Source: AP-15 sp963777435 | GTDB lineage: Bacteria > Pseudomonadota > Alphaproteobacteria > ATCC43930 > CGMCC-115725 | DNA: 64,000 bases | Assembly: GCA_963777435.1 (NCBI GenBank) | Contig: CAVZQT010000002.1 | Span: 1,054,001-1,118,000 of the forward strand | Reading direction: 5' to 3' | Part shown: positions 8,257-16,516 of the stretch, one piece after another | How the letters are laid out: each line of letters opens with the position of its first letter | Position numbering within the stretch: position 1 is the first letter of the stretch | The notes under the pieces: model-generated | The model's database searches: none | What the model was told of the DNA's origin: nothing | Seen by the model: only the letters and a program-made list of their open reading frames with translations | Made by a program: the position numbers and the translations under genes

Positions 8257-9048
8257 CTAATCGCGCACGATCGGGCAGCTCTCATCGCGCGCCCAGTCCG
8301 CGAAGCTGAGATAATACACCCGGACGTCGTCATACCCGGCGCGGACTGCAGCGGCAGCGGCCAAAGCAGCCCTTCCGCCGCCTTCGCAATGGGTCACAAT
8401 GTGATCGGCAGGGTCGAAGCCCGCCCGTTCCATCATGGCTCGCAGGACTGGTGCCGGCCGAACAACCCCATTCTCTAAGAGATCGGTATGCGACAGATGG
8501 CGAGCACCCGGGAGATGCCCACCGCGCGTCCGATTGCGCATATCCTCTCCGGTGAACTCGGCGCGCGTTCGGCTGTCAAAGACGTGCGCGTCCCCGCCAA
8601 GTTGACGTTTGAGGGTCTCCCGATCGACCAAACCGACGGCGCCTGCACCGGAGGCCGCCCGGAAACCGCTTGTCGAAGGTTTGGCAGCCGTCGGCAGTGC
8701 GGTCGCCGAGGAAAGTGCTCCCCAGCCGCCATTCAGGATGACGGCCTTTGCGCCAAAATATTGCAGCATGAACCAGACCCGCGCGGCATTGGTCATGCGC
8801 CCGTCGTCATAACTTACGGCAGTAGCCGAAGGATCGATACCGAGCGACCCGAGAGCCTGATCCCAGTAAGCGGTCTGGCCAAAGCCGATATCGGCCGCTT
8901 TGGCCGCTTTGTCCCAGTCGTCGACCGGCACATGCACAGCGCCGGGGATATGGCCAGCATTAAACGAATCCTTATCGCGGGCATCCAGATACCGTAAGGG
9001 ACCGAGCGAGGTCAGTGCGGCGGCATCGACAAAGGGGTCATTCGGCAT
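8257..9048 (-). CDS. Two-domain sulfurtransferase (rhodanese/3-mercaptopyruvate type)
   Basis: 263 residues, two rhodanese modules. Domain 1 (about 1-120) has YLDARDKDSFNAGHIPGAVH and an inactive loop (SYDDGRMT, no Cys). Domain 2 (about 135-263) has FDSRTRAEFTGED, GHLPGARHL and the active loop beginning with Cys221 in THCEGGGRA. It transfers sulfane sulfur to cyanide or thiols in the cytoplasm. The start at 9048 has GGGAGA seven bases upstream. The loop CEGGGRA differs from the CRxGxx[R/T] of classical rhodanese, so donor and acceptor are uncertain. It lies 35 bases from the helicase remnant on the same strand. Confidence 0.88.
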   Translation of the reverse strand: MPNDPFVDAAALTSLGPLRYLDARDKDSFNAGHIPGAVHVPVDDWDKAAKAADIGFGQTAYWDQALGSLGIDPSATAVSYDDGRMTNAARVWFMLQYFGAKAVILNGGWGALSSATALPTAAKPSTSGFRAASGAGAVGLVDRETLKRQLGGDAHVFDSRTRAEFTGEDMRNRTRGGHLPGARHLSHTDLLENGVVRPAPVLRAMMERAGFDPADHIVTHCEGGGRAALAAAAAVRAGYDDVRVYYLSFADWARDESCPIVRD

Positions 9049-9083
9049 CAGAGGTCTCCCTTCAAAGTCTTTTGACTGAGGCT

Positions 9084-10163
9084 TCACGGATCACGCGGTA
9101 GGTTAATGGGAAACTCCGTGGTGAGCCACTCCCGCAGCTTGGACCAACGCCGCCGCGTCCGCGCACCCTTGACGACGATCGCCAATGCCTTTCGGTGCCC
9201 GACGAGCACGACCAGGCGTTTGCCGCGGGTTATACCGGTATAGACGAGGTTGCGTTGCAGCATCGGGTAGTGCTGGGTCGTCAGCGGGATCACCACTGCC
9301 GGGTATTCCCAGCCCTGGCTCTTGTGGATTGTCGTCGCGTAGGCCAGTACCAACTCATCCAATTCGCCAAAGCCGTAGGTGACTTTGCGGCCGTCGAAGT
9401 CGGCGACGAGTTCGCTCTCCTCCATATCGAGGCGCGAGACGATGCCGAGATCGCCGTTGTAGACGTCCTTGTCGTAATCGTTCTCGACCTGCATGACGTT
9501 GTCGCCGGGACAGAAAGTCCAGCCAAAGCGCTCGATGCGGATGTCGCCGGGCGGGTTCAGCACTTTCTGCAGCTCGATATTGAGCGAACGGGCGCCGAGA
9601 CCGCCGCGGTTCATCGGGCAGAGCACCTGGATATCGCGGATCGGATCTAGCCGGAAACGCTTCGGGATGCGCTCCCACACGATTGCCAGCAGCTTCCGGA
9701 TACCCTCTTCCGCGTCCGCCGCGTCGACGAAGTAGAAGTCGTTGCTTTCTGGCCGGGCGAAATCGGGCATGAGGCCTTGGCCCGGCTCCTGGGCAATGAC
9801 CTCAAACACCGCCTCGCCAAAGGCTCGCACCAGTTTCTTGGCATAGACCGGCCCGATGCCGCGGATCATCCCGGAGCCGAGATATTTCTCGATCCCCTCG
9901 ATCGTGGTCGGCGCCGTCGCCTTGAGAAACGAGGCTCTGAACTGGATGCCGTGCGTGCGGTCGTTGACCCAAGCACCGCTCGCCTGGACAAACTCGCCCG
10001 CCGAAATCATCGCGGCGTGGCCGGTAACGGTGATCAGATCACGTTGCCCGCGCGCTTTGACCCGCAGCACGCAAAAGCCGTTCTCGTCATTGTGAAAGGT
10101 CACGCGGTCAACGAGACCGGCTAGGACCTCGGTCGGCGTGTTTGTCCCGAGGGGCTGCACCAT
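9084..10163 (-). pseudogene. RecD2-like helicase with internal in-frame deletion of the ATPase core
   Basis: 359 residues, about half the usual RecD2 length (700-750). Residues 1 to about 130 match the N-terminal OB/HhH part (LVDRVTFHNDENGFCVLRVK, GIEKYLGSGMIRGIGPVYAK). About residue 131 it jumps to the C-terminal SF1B segment: NDFYFVDAADAEEGIRKLLA, IQVLCPMNRGGLGARSLNIE, ENDYDKDVYNGDLGIVSRLD, LAYATTIHKSQGWEYPAVVI (motif V/VI area) and LVYTGITRGKRLVVLVG. The Walker A and B motifs are absent because roughly 350 residues are deleted, yet the frame stays open across the joint near 9780. It cannot hydrolyse ATP. I label it a pseudogene, though a folded stable product is possible. The start (10163) is chosen by homology. 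Confidence 0.8.
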
Positions 10164-10354
10164 CGCTTTAGGATGACCGTGGAGCTCGGCACGCGCCACC
10201 GATTTGAGCGGCCATCCATGCCAGGCCGCGTGGGCTTGAGACCGGCGCGTCAGCCGCCCAGGTTGCGTGAATTCCTTCGGTTGCCACAACTTGGACCACC
10301 GAGTGCGGGCACCATCAAAACCTCAGGGTGTTGAAGATTCGGGAGGCGTTCAAA

Positions 10355-10645
10355 ATGACGATTGAAGAGGCAGGATGGTATATCGACCCCGGTCCGCCAT
10401 CGTGGGATCCGGAAGCCGAGACGTTTTCCTTCTCCTTGCACAAGCGAGGTTGTGAAAGTGTCTTGTGCTTTATTGCGATCAATGTGCTGGAGAATGCAGT
10501 CCAGTCGGCTGACCTGTCCGAGCCCGCGCTTACCCGGATATTTGACGCCCACCGGCAGCTAATAGAACTTCGCGCTGCGCAGCAGGTAAACGCGGGAGAG
10601 CTGGATCCCAACGGCTTTGTGTTGCTCTGCGCCGAGGATATCTAA
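10355..10645 (+). CDS. Small hypothetical protein, DUF1488-like
   Basis: 96 residues beginning MTIEEAGWYIDPGPPSWDPE, with the start supported by GGGAGGCG eight bases upstream. It reads like a small cytosolic alpha/beta protein: SFSLHKRGCESVLCFIAINV, a central helix IFDAHRQLIELRAAQQ and an ending DPNGFVLLCAEDI. The general pattern (beta segment, Phe-Asp-x-x-Arg helix, terminal 'G-x-V-x-L-x-x-x-D') recalls DUF1488 proteins, common and uncharacterised in rhizobia. That assignment is from memory and weak. It is divergent from the helicase remnant. Confidence 0.6.
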   Translation: MTIEEAGWYIDPGPPSWDPEAETFSFSLHKRGCESVLCFIAINVLENAVQSADLSEPALTRIFDAHRQLIELRAAQQVNAGELDPNGFVLLCAEDI

Positions 10646-10689
10646 TTCGATTGCGCTGAGGAAATATGCTCGTTGAGGGCGGTCACACG

Positions 10690-11124
10690 TCACCCGCCGA
10701 TGACGTATTTTCCCTCTCTGCGGAAGACCCGGTTGCTCTTGGTCAGCGCCGTCAGGGCATTGGATATCGATTTCTCAGCGGATTTGTCCCCCTTGAGACC
10801 CATCCGCGCAAAGATTTCGCCGCGGCTGATACCGTTCGGTTGTTTCGCAATCGCTTGTACGATGGCTTCGCGCCTAGTTCCCCCCTGCTGACGGGGGCGA
10901 GGTTCCGCAAAAGATTGCGTGATCGACGCTCCGCTTCTTCCCCGCGGCTGCCGAGTAGGTGTTCCCGCTTTGCCCGTTTTGACCGCCTCATAGGCATCGA
11001 CCGCGGCAAGCTCGCGATTGATCTCGGTGAGCTTGTTTTCCAGATCCTTTTGCTGATTGAGGATCTCTTCGCGTTCGCGACCGAGACGCTCCCGCTCCCG
11101 CTGCATAATATCGGCAAACCTCAT
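10690..11124 (-). CDS. Hypothetical protein with N-terminal coiled coil and C-terminal winged helix
   Basis: 144 residues. Residues 1-45 are charged and heptad-like (RERERLGREREEILNQQKDL ...), so probably a coiled coil. Residues 50-80 are a basic, Gly/Pro-rich linker. Residues 83-144 (RREAIVQAIAKQPNGISRGE ... SNALTALTKSNRVFRREGKY) have the pattern of a winged helix-turn-helix, with a recognition-like helix and a KYVIGG wing. It may be a DNA-binding or nucleoid-associated protein. AGGAG lies ten bases before the ATG at 11124; an overlapping out-of-frame ATGAAATGA lies between them and may temper translation. Confidence 0.7.
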   Translation of the reverse strand: MRFADIMQRERERLGREREEILNQQKDLENKLTEINRELAAVDAYEAVKTGKAGTPTRQPRGRSGASITQSFAEPRPRQQGGTRREAIVQAIAKQPNGISRGEIFARMGLKGDKSAEKSISNALTALTKSNRVFRREGKYVIGG

Positions 11125-11388
11125 TTCATGGCTCCTGGCGACGTTTCCCCTGCAGCATAATTGTCACGGTAGGAACAAAGTACAATCCCTCTACGCTATT
11201 TGGGAACGATCGTTCACCTCGCATCCGCGGATCGAGAGGAGGTGCAGAAACAGTCGGTCCGGTCGCCAGGTGTCCAGCTCGGCCACAGGTAGTGCGACAC
11301 CCTGCTCACGAGAACAACAACTGACACCAATTTCTTGCGCTTTTTATAGCCGTCAGGGAGTAATACTAGCTCTCTGTCTTCGCTGATA
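11125..11388. other. Intergenic region before the island
   Basis: About 260 bases without a recognisable gene or repeat. This is the left border zone of the accessory island. Confidence 0.4.
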
Positions 11389-11511
11389 CTTGAAATCCAA
11401 GCAAATGCTTATGTACCTGATTACGCGAAGCTCATCTCGTTCCTTTACGAAGAAGAGGTCGAGGCCATTCCGCTTCTCGTCATCCCCGTCAAATTCGCCC
11501 ACGGCAACTGA
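11389..11511 (+). pseudogene. C-terminal remnant of an unknown island gene
   Basis: The frame reads LEIQANAYVPDYAKLISFLY, then EEEVEAIPLLVIPVKFAHGN and a TGA stop at 11509-11511. It has protein-like composition, but no start codon lies upstream before a stop, so it is the tail of a truncated gene. It is directly followed by the first copy of the repeated double-hairpin element, exactly as the other island genes are, which is why I accept it as part of the island. Family unknown. Confidence 0.45.
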
Positions 11512-11520
11512 CCGCCTTCG

Positions 11521-11574
11521 CCTCCTCGGCAGCAGCTGGGGGGCTCGCGGCGTCGGCGCCGTCACGCCATCGCA
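11521..11574 (+). promoter_or_regulatory. Double-hairpin intercistronic element, copy 1 (degenerate)
   Basis: The loop TCGGCAGCAGCTGG (11526-11539) is identical to that of copy 7. The core reads TCGCGGCGTCGGCG. Stem II is GGCG (11555-11558) / CGCC (11565-11568). An ATG follows at 11575, but its gene is cut 13 bases later by the IS5-type element. Stem I is poorly formed here. Confidence 0.5.
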
Positions 11575-11589
11575 ATGGTGACGGGCCTA

Positions 11590-12486
11590 GGGCGTGTCGT
11601 CAATTGAGCCAGATTGTAACGGCGGCGAGGTGAACGGCGGCGAGGAAATTTCTGGCGGTTTTGTCGTAGCGGGTAGCGATGGCGCGAAACTGCTTGAGTT
11701 TGCAGAAGAAGTTTTCGATCAGGTGGCGCTCTTTATAGAGTTCCCGGTCGAATTGGCGCGGCGCTAAACGGTTTGACCGGGGCGGGATGACAGCTGATTT
11801 GCCGGCGGCGGCGAGCGGCTCGAAGACCCGCTTGTCGGCATCGAAGGCGGTGTCGGCGATCAGCCGATCCGCGGTCATTTGCGGCAGCAGCGCGTCCGCG
11901 CCGACCAGATCATGCGCCTGTCCAGGCGACAACAGAAAAGCCAATGGCCTGCCAAGCGCGTCGACTAGGGCATGGATTTTCGAGCTCAGCCCACCGCGGC
12001 TGCGGCCGATGGCTTGATCCTCATCTTTTTTTGGGCGCGCCGGCGCTGTGCTGATGGGCCCGGACAATTGTGCTGTCGATCATCGCATATTCGTTGTCGG
12101 CATCGGCGGCCAGGTGCTGAAACACTCTGTGCCATAGCCCGTTCTTGGCCCAGCGGCTAAAGCGGCGATGCGTGTTCTTCCAACCGCCAAACCGTTCCGG
12201 CAGGTCGCGCCACGGAATTCCGGCGCGATAGCGGTACAACACCGCTTCGACGAACCGGCGATTATCTTGCGCGGTGACACCGACGTCTCCCGGCTTTCCC
12301 GGGAACAAGTGTTTGATCCGGTCCCACTGCTCATCGCGCAATCCATATCGGGTCATGGGTCAGCCCTGTACCAAGCCAACTCTCCATGAATCACATTACT
12401 TCTAGCCGCGGTAGACTCGTTTTACTTTCTATACTCATGCTCAGACTCGGTATACGTGCACCGTTACAATAATTGACGACACGCCC
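11590..12486 (-). mobile_element. IS5-family (IS427-group-like) insertion sequence
   Basis: An 897-bp element. Its ends are inverted repeats: the left begins GGGCGTGTCGTCAATT and the right is the complement, ending AATTGACGACACGCCC. It is flanked on both sides by TA (11588-11589 and 12487-12488), the usual target duplication of this group. It carries one transposase in two overlapping frames. It sits inside the island between double-hairpin copies 1 and 2 and destroyed whatever gene started at 11575. Confidence 0.92.
11600..12356 (-). CDS. IS5-type transposase made by -1 ribosomal frameshifting
   Basis: OrfA (12356 to 12021, 111 residues) has YGLRDEQWDRIKHLFPG and IPWRDLPERFGGWKN, and carries the first catalytic Asp in YAMIDSTIVRAH. 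OrfB (frame ending at 11600) has GRSRGGLSSKIHALVDALGR, LIADTAFDAD (second Asp) and FDRELYKERHLIENFFCKLK (Glu). The frames overlap at a run of seven A residues (complement of 12026-12032). A -1 slip there turns ...PKKR-stop into ...PKKDEDQ, giving a fused DDE transposase of about 250 residues. A7 slippage of this kind is well known in IS5-group elements. Both halves are intact, so the element may be active. Confidence 0.88.
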
Positions 12487-12526
12487 TAGTCTTTCCCACC
12501 CCTCCCACCAGCCCGGCTTCTCCTTT

Positions 12527-12605
12527 CCCCTGCACGCAGAAGCGTGTCGGGGCCGAGGCGTCAGGAGAGGGCAGTCCGCCCCTCCTGATCTGAAAGGAGA
12601 TCACA
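12527..12605 (+). promoter_or_regulatory. Double-hairpin intercistronic element, copy 2
   Basis: Stem I pairs CCCC-TG-CACG (12527-12536) with CGTG-TC-GGGG (12543-12552) around the loop CAGAAG. The core is CCGAGGCGTCAGGAG. Stem II pairs TCAGGAG (12561-12567) and GGGC with GCCC and CTCCTGA (12582-12588). The Shine-Dalgarno sequence AAAGGAGA follows, then ATG at 12606 (DUF932 gene). Confidence 0.75.
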
Positions 12606-12854
12606 ATGACCACCACCCTGACCCAAGCGTCGCAACAGTGGATCAGCCGTCCGGCCGACGAGCGCTTTACCAGCCTCATCGACATGCAGGCCCTCAAAAG
12701 CCGCATCCGGGACAACTCGGCAACCCAGGTAATCAGCTGTGTTTCGGCGTGGAAGATTGACCCCGGTATGGGGGTGATCGGCGTCCAATTTTGACCCCCT
12801 TTGCGATGTGATGCGCAGGCTGCCCGCCGGGGGATGGCGAGCGGGTGGCGGGGG

Positions 12855-14354
12855 ATGCTGGTTGTGGAGACGATCGGCCGGATCCGGCGGGAGCATTTTG
12901 TCAAAGGCAAGTCGATCAAGGCGATCGTCCGCGAGCTGAAGGTGTCGCGGAACACGGTGCGCAAGGTGTTGCGTTCGGGCGCGACGGCTTTTGAGTACGG
13001 TCGCCAACTGCAGCCACAGCCGAGGTTGGGACCATGGCGCGACGATCTCGACCAGATGCTGGCGGCGAACGAGGCGAAGCCGGGGCGCGAGCGGCTGACG
13101 CTGATTTGGGTTTACGAGGAGCTGCGTGGCCTTGGCTATCGCGGCAGCTACGATGCGGTCCGCCGCTATGCGAAGCGATGGCGTATTGCGCGCGGGGCGG
13201 TGACGGCAGAGGCCTATGTGCCGCTGAGCCTTGCGCCGGGCGAGGCCTACCAATTTGACTGGAGCCACGAGGTCGTACTGATCAACGGGGTGACGGTGAC
13301 GGTCAAGCTGGCGCATGTCCGGCTGTGCCACAGCCGCATGTTGTTCGTGCGAGCCTATCCGCGCGAGACCCAAGAGATGGTGTTCGACGCGCACAACCGC
13401 GCCTTCGCCTTTTTCAGGGGCACCTGCACGCGCGGCATCTATGACAACATGAAAACCGCGGTCGAGGCCGTGTTTATCGGCAAGGACCGCCAGTTCAACC
13501 GCCGCTTTCTGCGGATGTGCGGGCATTACCTGGTTGAGCCGACTGCCTGTACCCCGGCGGCGGGCTGGGAGAAGGGCCAGGTCGAGAACCAGGTCGGGCT
13601 GGTGCGCGAGCGTTTTTTTACGCCGCGACTGCGGGTGGCGAGCTACGAGGAGCTGAACGCCTGGCTGCTCGACCGCTGCGTTGCTTACGCCAAGGCACAT
13701 CGGCATCCCGAGCTGGCCGACTGCACGATCTGGCAAGCCTTTGAGGCGGAGCGGCCGCAGCTGGTGCCGATTGCCGGCCCGTTCGACGGGTTCCACGCAA
13801 CGCAAGCCGCGGTCTCGAAGACTTGCCTCATCCGGTTTGACAACAACAAGTACTCGGTCGCTTCGTGCGCCGTCGGCCGGCCGGTCGAGATCCAAGCCTA
13901 TGCCGATCGCATCGTGATCCGCCAGGACGGCGCGATCGCCGGCCAACATGGGCGCCGCTTCGGTCGCGGCGAGACGATCTACGACCCCTGGCATTACGTG
14001 CCGGTACTGGCCAGAAAGCCCGGCGCGCTCAGAAACGGCGCCCCGTTCAAGGACTGGCTCTTGCCGGCTGGATTGGAGCGGGTACGGCGCCGGCTGAAGG
14101 GCTCCGACGATGGCGATCGCCAAATGGTCAAGGTTTTATCGGCGGTGCTGACCGACGGCCTCGCTGCGGTCGAGGCGGCTTGTGCCGAGGCGCTCGCCGA
14201 GGGTGTCAATTCCGCTGACGTCGTCCTCAATATCCTGGCGCGCCAGCGCGATCCTGGACCGTCGGCAACGATCTTGACCCCAGAGGCGCTGCGGCTACGA
14301 CACGCGCCGATTGCCGATTGTGCCCGCTACGACCGCCTGCGCCGAGCATTGTGA
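12855..14354 (+). CDS. istA: IS21-family transposase IstA
   Basis: 499 residues, DDE transposase with an N-terminal helix-turn-helix (KSIKAIVRELKVSRNTVRKV) and an rve integrase core. The core contains YQFDWSHEVVLINGVTVTVK (first Asp), GTCTRGIYDNMKTAV (second Asp) and WEKGQVENQVGLVRERFFTP (catalytic Glu). The ATG at 12855 is taken as start because the protein there begins MLVVETIGRIRREH as usual; an in-frame alternative lies at 12801. Its stop codon overlaps the istB start (TGATG), indicating translational coupling. It appears intact. Confidence 0.94.
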   Translation: MLVVETIGRIRREHFVKGKSIKAIVRELKVSRNTVRKVLRSGATAFEYGRQLQPQPRLGPWRDDLDQMLAANEAKPGRERLTLIWVYEELRGLGYRGSYDAVRRYAKRWRIARGAVTAEAYVPLSLAPGEAYQFDWSHEVVLINGVTVTVKLAHVRLCHSRMLFVRAYPRETQEMVFDAHNRAFAFFRGTCTRGIYDNMKTAVEAVFIGKDRQFNRRFLRMCGHYLVEPTACTPAAGWEKGQVENQVGLVRERFFTPRLRVASYEELNAWLLDRCVAYAKAHRHPELADCTIWQAFEAERPQLVPIAGPFDGFHATQAAVSKTCLIRFDNNKYSVASCAVGRPVEIQAYADRIVIRQDGAIAGQHGRRFGRGETIYDPWHYVPVLARKPGALRNGAPFKDWLLPAGLERVRRRLKGSDDGDRQMVKVLSAVLTDGLAAVEAACAEALAEGVNSADVVLNILARQRDPGPSATILTPEALRLRHAPIADCARYDRLRRAL

Positions 14355-15082
14355 TGGAGCGGACCGACGTTCTCGAGCTGATGTCAAAGCTGAAGCTCTA
14401 CGGCATGCGTGCGGCCTACGACGAGGTGATGGCGACCGCCATCAAGCGCCGGCACGAGCCGCCGCGCATTGTCGGCGATTTGCTCAGTGCCGAGATCGCC
14501 GAGAAGCAGGCACGCTCGATCAAGTACCAGCTGACCATTGCCAAATTGCCGCTGGCTAAGGACATCAATGACTTCGACTTTACTGGCACGCCGGTCAACG
14601 AGGCGCAAATCCGCGACTTGGCCAGTGGCGCCTTTCTCGCCGAGCAGCGCAATGCCGTGCTGATTGGTGGAACTGGTACGGGCAAAAGCCATCTGGCGAT
14701 AGCCATTGCCCGGGCTTGCATCCGCCGGGGCGCCAGAGGCCGCTTCTACACCGTCGTCGACCTCGTCAACCGGCTGGAGGGCGAAGCCCGCGCCGGGCGC
14801 CAGGACCGCCTCGCCGAATATCTCACTCGCATGGACTTTATTGTCCTCGACGAACTCGGCTATCTGCCCTTCGCCCAGGCCGGCGGCCAGCTCCTCTTTC
14901 ATCTGATCAGCCGGCTCTACGAGCGCACCTCGATCGTCGTCACAACCAACCTTGCTTTCGGCGAATGGCCGAGTGTCTTCAGCGACGCCAAGATGACGAC
15001 GGCGCTGCTGGACCGATTGACCCATCACTGCGAAATCATCGAAACCGGGAACGAGAGCTGGCGGTTCAAACACCGCGCCTGA
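14354..15082 (+). CDS. istB: IS21-family helper ATPase IstB
   Basis: 242 residues, AAA+ ATPase related to DnaC that assembles on target DNA and activates IstA. It starts MERTDVLELMSKLKLYGMRA, overlapping istA by one base. Walker A is LIGGTGTGKSHLAIAIA (about residues 104-120), Walker B is MDFIVLDELGYLPF, and the sensor/Arg region includes RTSIVVTTNLAFGEW. No frameshift is seen, so the pair could still be functional. Confidence 0.94.
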   Translation: MERTDVLELMSKLKLYGMRAAYDEVMATAIKRRHEPPRIVGDLLSAEIAEKQARSIKYQLTIAKLPLAKDINDFDFTGTPVNEAQIRDLASGAFLAEQRNAVLIGGTGTGKSHLAIAIARACIRRGARGRFYTVVDLVNRLEGEARAGRQDRLAEYLTRMDFIVLDELGYLPFAQAGGQLLFHLISRLYERTSIVVTTNLAFGEWPSVFSDAKMTTALLDRLTHHCEIIETGNESWRFKHRA

Positions 15083-16277
15083 ACCGCTGTACCACCCCGG
15101 GCTTGCCCCGGTGGGCAAACAGGCTACCTCCCACGCGCGTCGCTCCGTCGCTCGTAAGGGCACTACGCGACGCGCGCGGGGCCCTCCTGTTCGCTACCGG
15201 GACAACCCTGAACCCATGCCCGTCGGGGTCAATTTTGAACGCCTATCCAGGGTCAAACTTCGCCGCCGATTGACAAATCAGCAGCCGCAATTTGCAGCTC
15301 CAGCCTTCGGGAGAGAGCGCGCACGCCCTGCAAATCCTTGGACCGAATGGCGTCCCTGCCGCATCGACGCATTGGTCCTTCGGGCAATTGTGCTCGCTCG
15401 CCAGCCCCGGCAATTCGCCGGCCAGCTATTTCCGCGAGACACAACATGCCCGCCCCGGTGATCGCAGATTGCCTCAACTACAATCTGCGCTTCACCCGCG
15501 GTGTCGAAGACATCGGCGTCCTCTTAACCCGGGATGACGACATCACCGAGCTGCGCTCCGTCAATGGCCCGAACTACGGCCGCGTCTATGACGCCGACGT
15601 CGTGGATGCTCTCGTCGACTCGTTTCGGCGACGGCGTCTACCGGCCAATGGCGGGTGCCGGGCGAGTTCGGCAACAAGGTGACCGTCACCAAGGCTAACA
15701 CGACGCTGTATGCGAGCGATCGCGACATGTTCGTGTTCCTGGCCGACGAGGAAAACCGCATCGAGATCCCCAACCGGCGCGCCGGCAAGTTCGGCTCGTT
15801 CGCGCGGGGCTTCTTCGTGTGGAACTCCGAGGTCGGCAAAACCACGCTCGGCGCCGGCTTCTTCCTCTTCGATTATGTCTGCTGCAACCGGATCGTCTGG
15901 GGCGCAGACCAATACACCGAGGTGCGCATCCGCCACACCAAGGGCGCGCCCGACCGGTGGCTCGAAGAGGTGACACCCGTCCTCGACGAATACAGTCAGG
16001 CGAGCGCCAAGCCGGTGGTCGAGGCGATCGAGCACGCCCGGGAGAAGCGTCTGGGCGACGAGCTCGACGCCTTCCTCGCCAACCGCTTTGGCAAGAGCAT
16101 GGTCCTGGCCCTCAAGGCCATCCATCAGACCGAAGAGGGCCGGCCGATCGAAACCCTGTGGGACGTCACCTCCGCCGCCACGGCATACGCTCGTTCGCTC
16201 ACCAACAACGACAAGCGGATCGAGATCGAACGCGCCGCCGGCGAAGTGCTGAAACTCGCCGCCTAACCCGCAGCCTC

Positions 16278-16340
16278 ACCCCAGCTGACAGAAGCGTGTG
16301 GGGGTTGGGTGTCAGGAGCATCCCGCTCCCGGAGAAACGC
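16278..16340 (+). promoter_or_regulatory. Double-hairpin intercistronic element, copy 3
   Basis: Begins 11 bases after the DUF932 stop. Stem I is ACCCC (16278-16282) / GGGGT (16301-16305), with loop text CAGAAGCGTGT shared with copy 2. The core is TTGGGTGTCAGGAGCA. Stem II is GGAGC (16315-16319), loop ATCCC, GCTCC (16325-16329). GGAG follows at 16331, but the expected start position (16341) holds ACG. Confidence 0.7.
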
Positions 16341-16440
16341 ACGCCCTTGGGCCTCGCAATCCTGCCCTATCCCGGTTCACGGCTTCAACAGCTCTCGGGT
16401 CATTGGCCTCAAATACTGGCATGAGACTGCGAAGAAATAG
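16341..16440 (+). pseudogene. Decayed short gene of the island
   Basis: At the spacing where an ATG stands in other copies, this unit has ACG (16341). The first frame reads PLGLAILPYPG and closes at 16424. Another frame reads IPVHGFNSSRVIGLKYWHET and closes with a TAG at 16438-16440, ending eight bases before copy 4. I read this as a small gene that has lost its start and acquired a frameshift and probably a large deletion. Family not recognised. Confidence 0.4.
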
Positions 16441-16447
16441 CACCACC

Positions 16448-16516
16448 AGCCCCCTCGGCAGCCGTCGCGGGGGCTGGCGTCGGAGCACTTCACGCTCCTG
16501 GCAAAAGGAGACCCCT
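16448..16516 (+). promoter_or_regulatory. Double-hairpin intercistronic element, copy 4
   Basis: Stem I is AGCCCCC (16448-16454) / GGGGGCT (16469-16475), a perfect 7-bp stem with loop TCGGCAGCCGTCGC. The core is GGCGTCGGAGCA. Stem II is GGAGC (16482-16486) / GCTCC (16494-16498). The ribosome site AAAAGGAGA precedes ATG at 16517. Confidence 0.8.

Larger units (their letters stand above)
12738..15275 (+). mobile_element. IS21-family insertion sequence
   Basis: A 2,538-bp element with the istA/istB gene pair. The left end begins TGTGTTTCGGCGTGGAAGAT; the right end, read inward on the other strand, begins TGTCAATCGGCGGCGAAGTT. Both are followed by TTGACCC boxes that repeat further in, the multiple transposase-binding repeats typical of IS21. 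The 7-bp sequence AATCAGC is present on both flanks (12731-12737 and 15276-15282) as target duplication. Removing the element and one duplicate rejoins the DUF932 reading frame. Confidence 0.95.
12606..16266 (+). pseudogene. DUF932 phage/plasmid-type protein, split by an IS21-type element
   Basis: The gene starts MTTTLTQASQQWISRPADER and reads to SATQVIS at 12737. It resumes at 15283 after the insertion: joining the flanks through one copy of the duplicated AATCAGC restores the frame as VISSRNLQLQPSGESAHALQ. It continues ILGPNGVPAASTHWSFGQL, VIADCLNYNLRFTRGVEDIG, VLLTRDDDITELR, GPNYGRVYDADVVDALV, and a long tail with NKVTVTKANTTLYASDRDMF, NRIEIPNRRAGKFGSFARGF and FFLFDYVCCNRIVWGA. This is the DUF932 family, found on phages, plasmids and integrative elements; function unknown. 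Besides the insertion there are two one-base frameshifts (about 15440 and 15620). Intact length would be about 375 residues. Confidence 0.88.

Noticed and set aside
12561..14123. Minus-strand open frame of 520 codons
   Set aside because: Antisense to istA; composition rich in Arg/His/Leu without domains.
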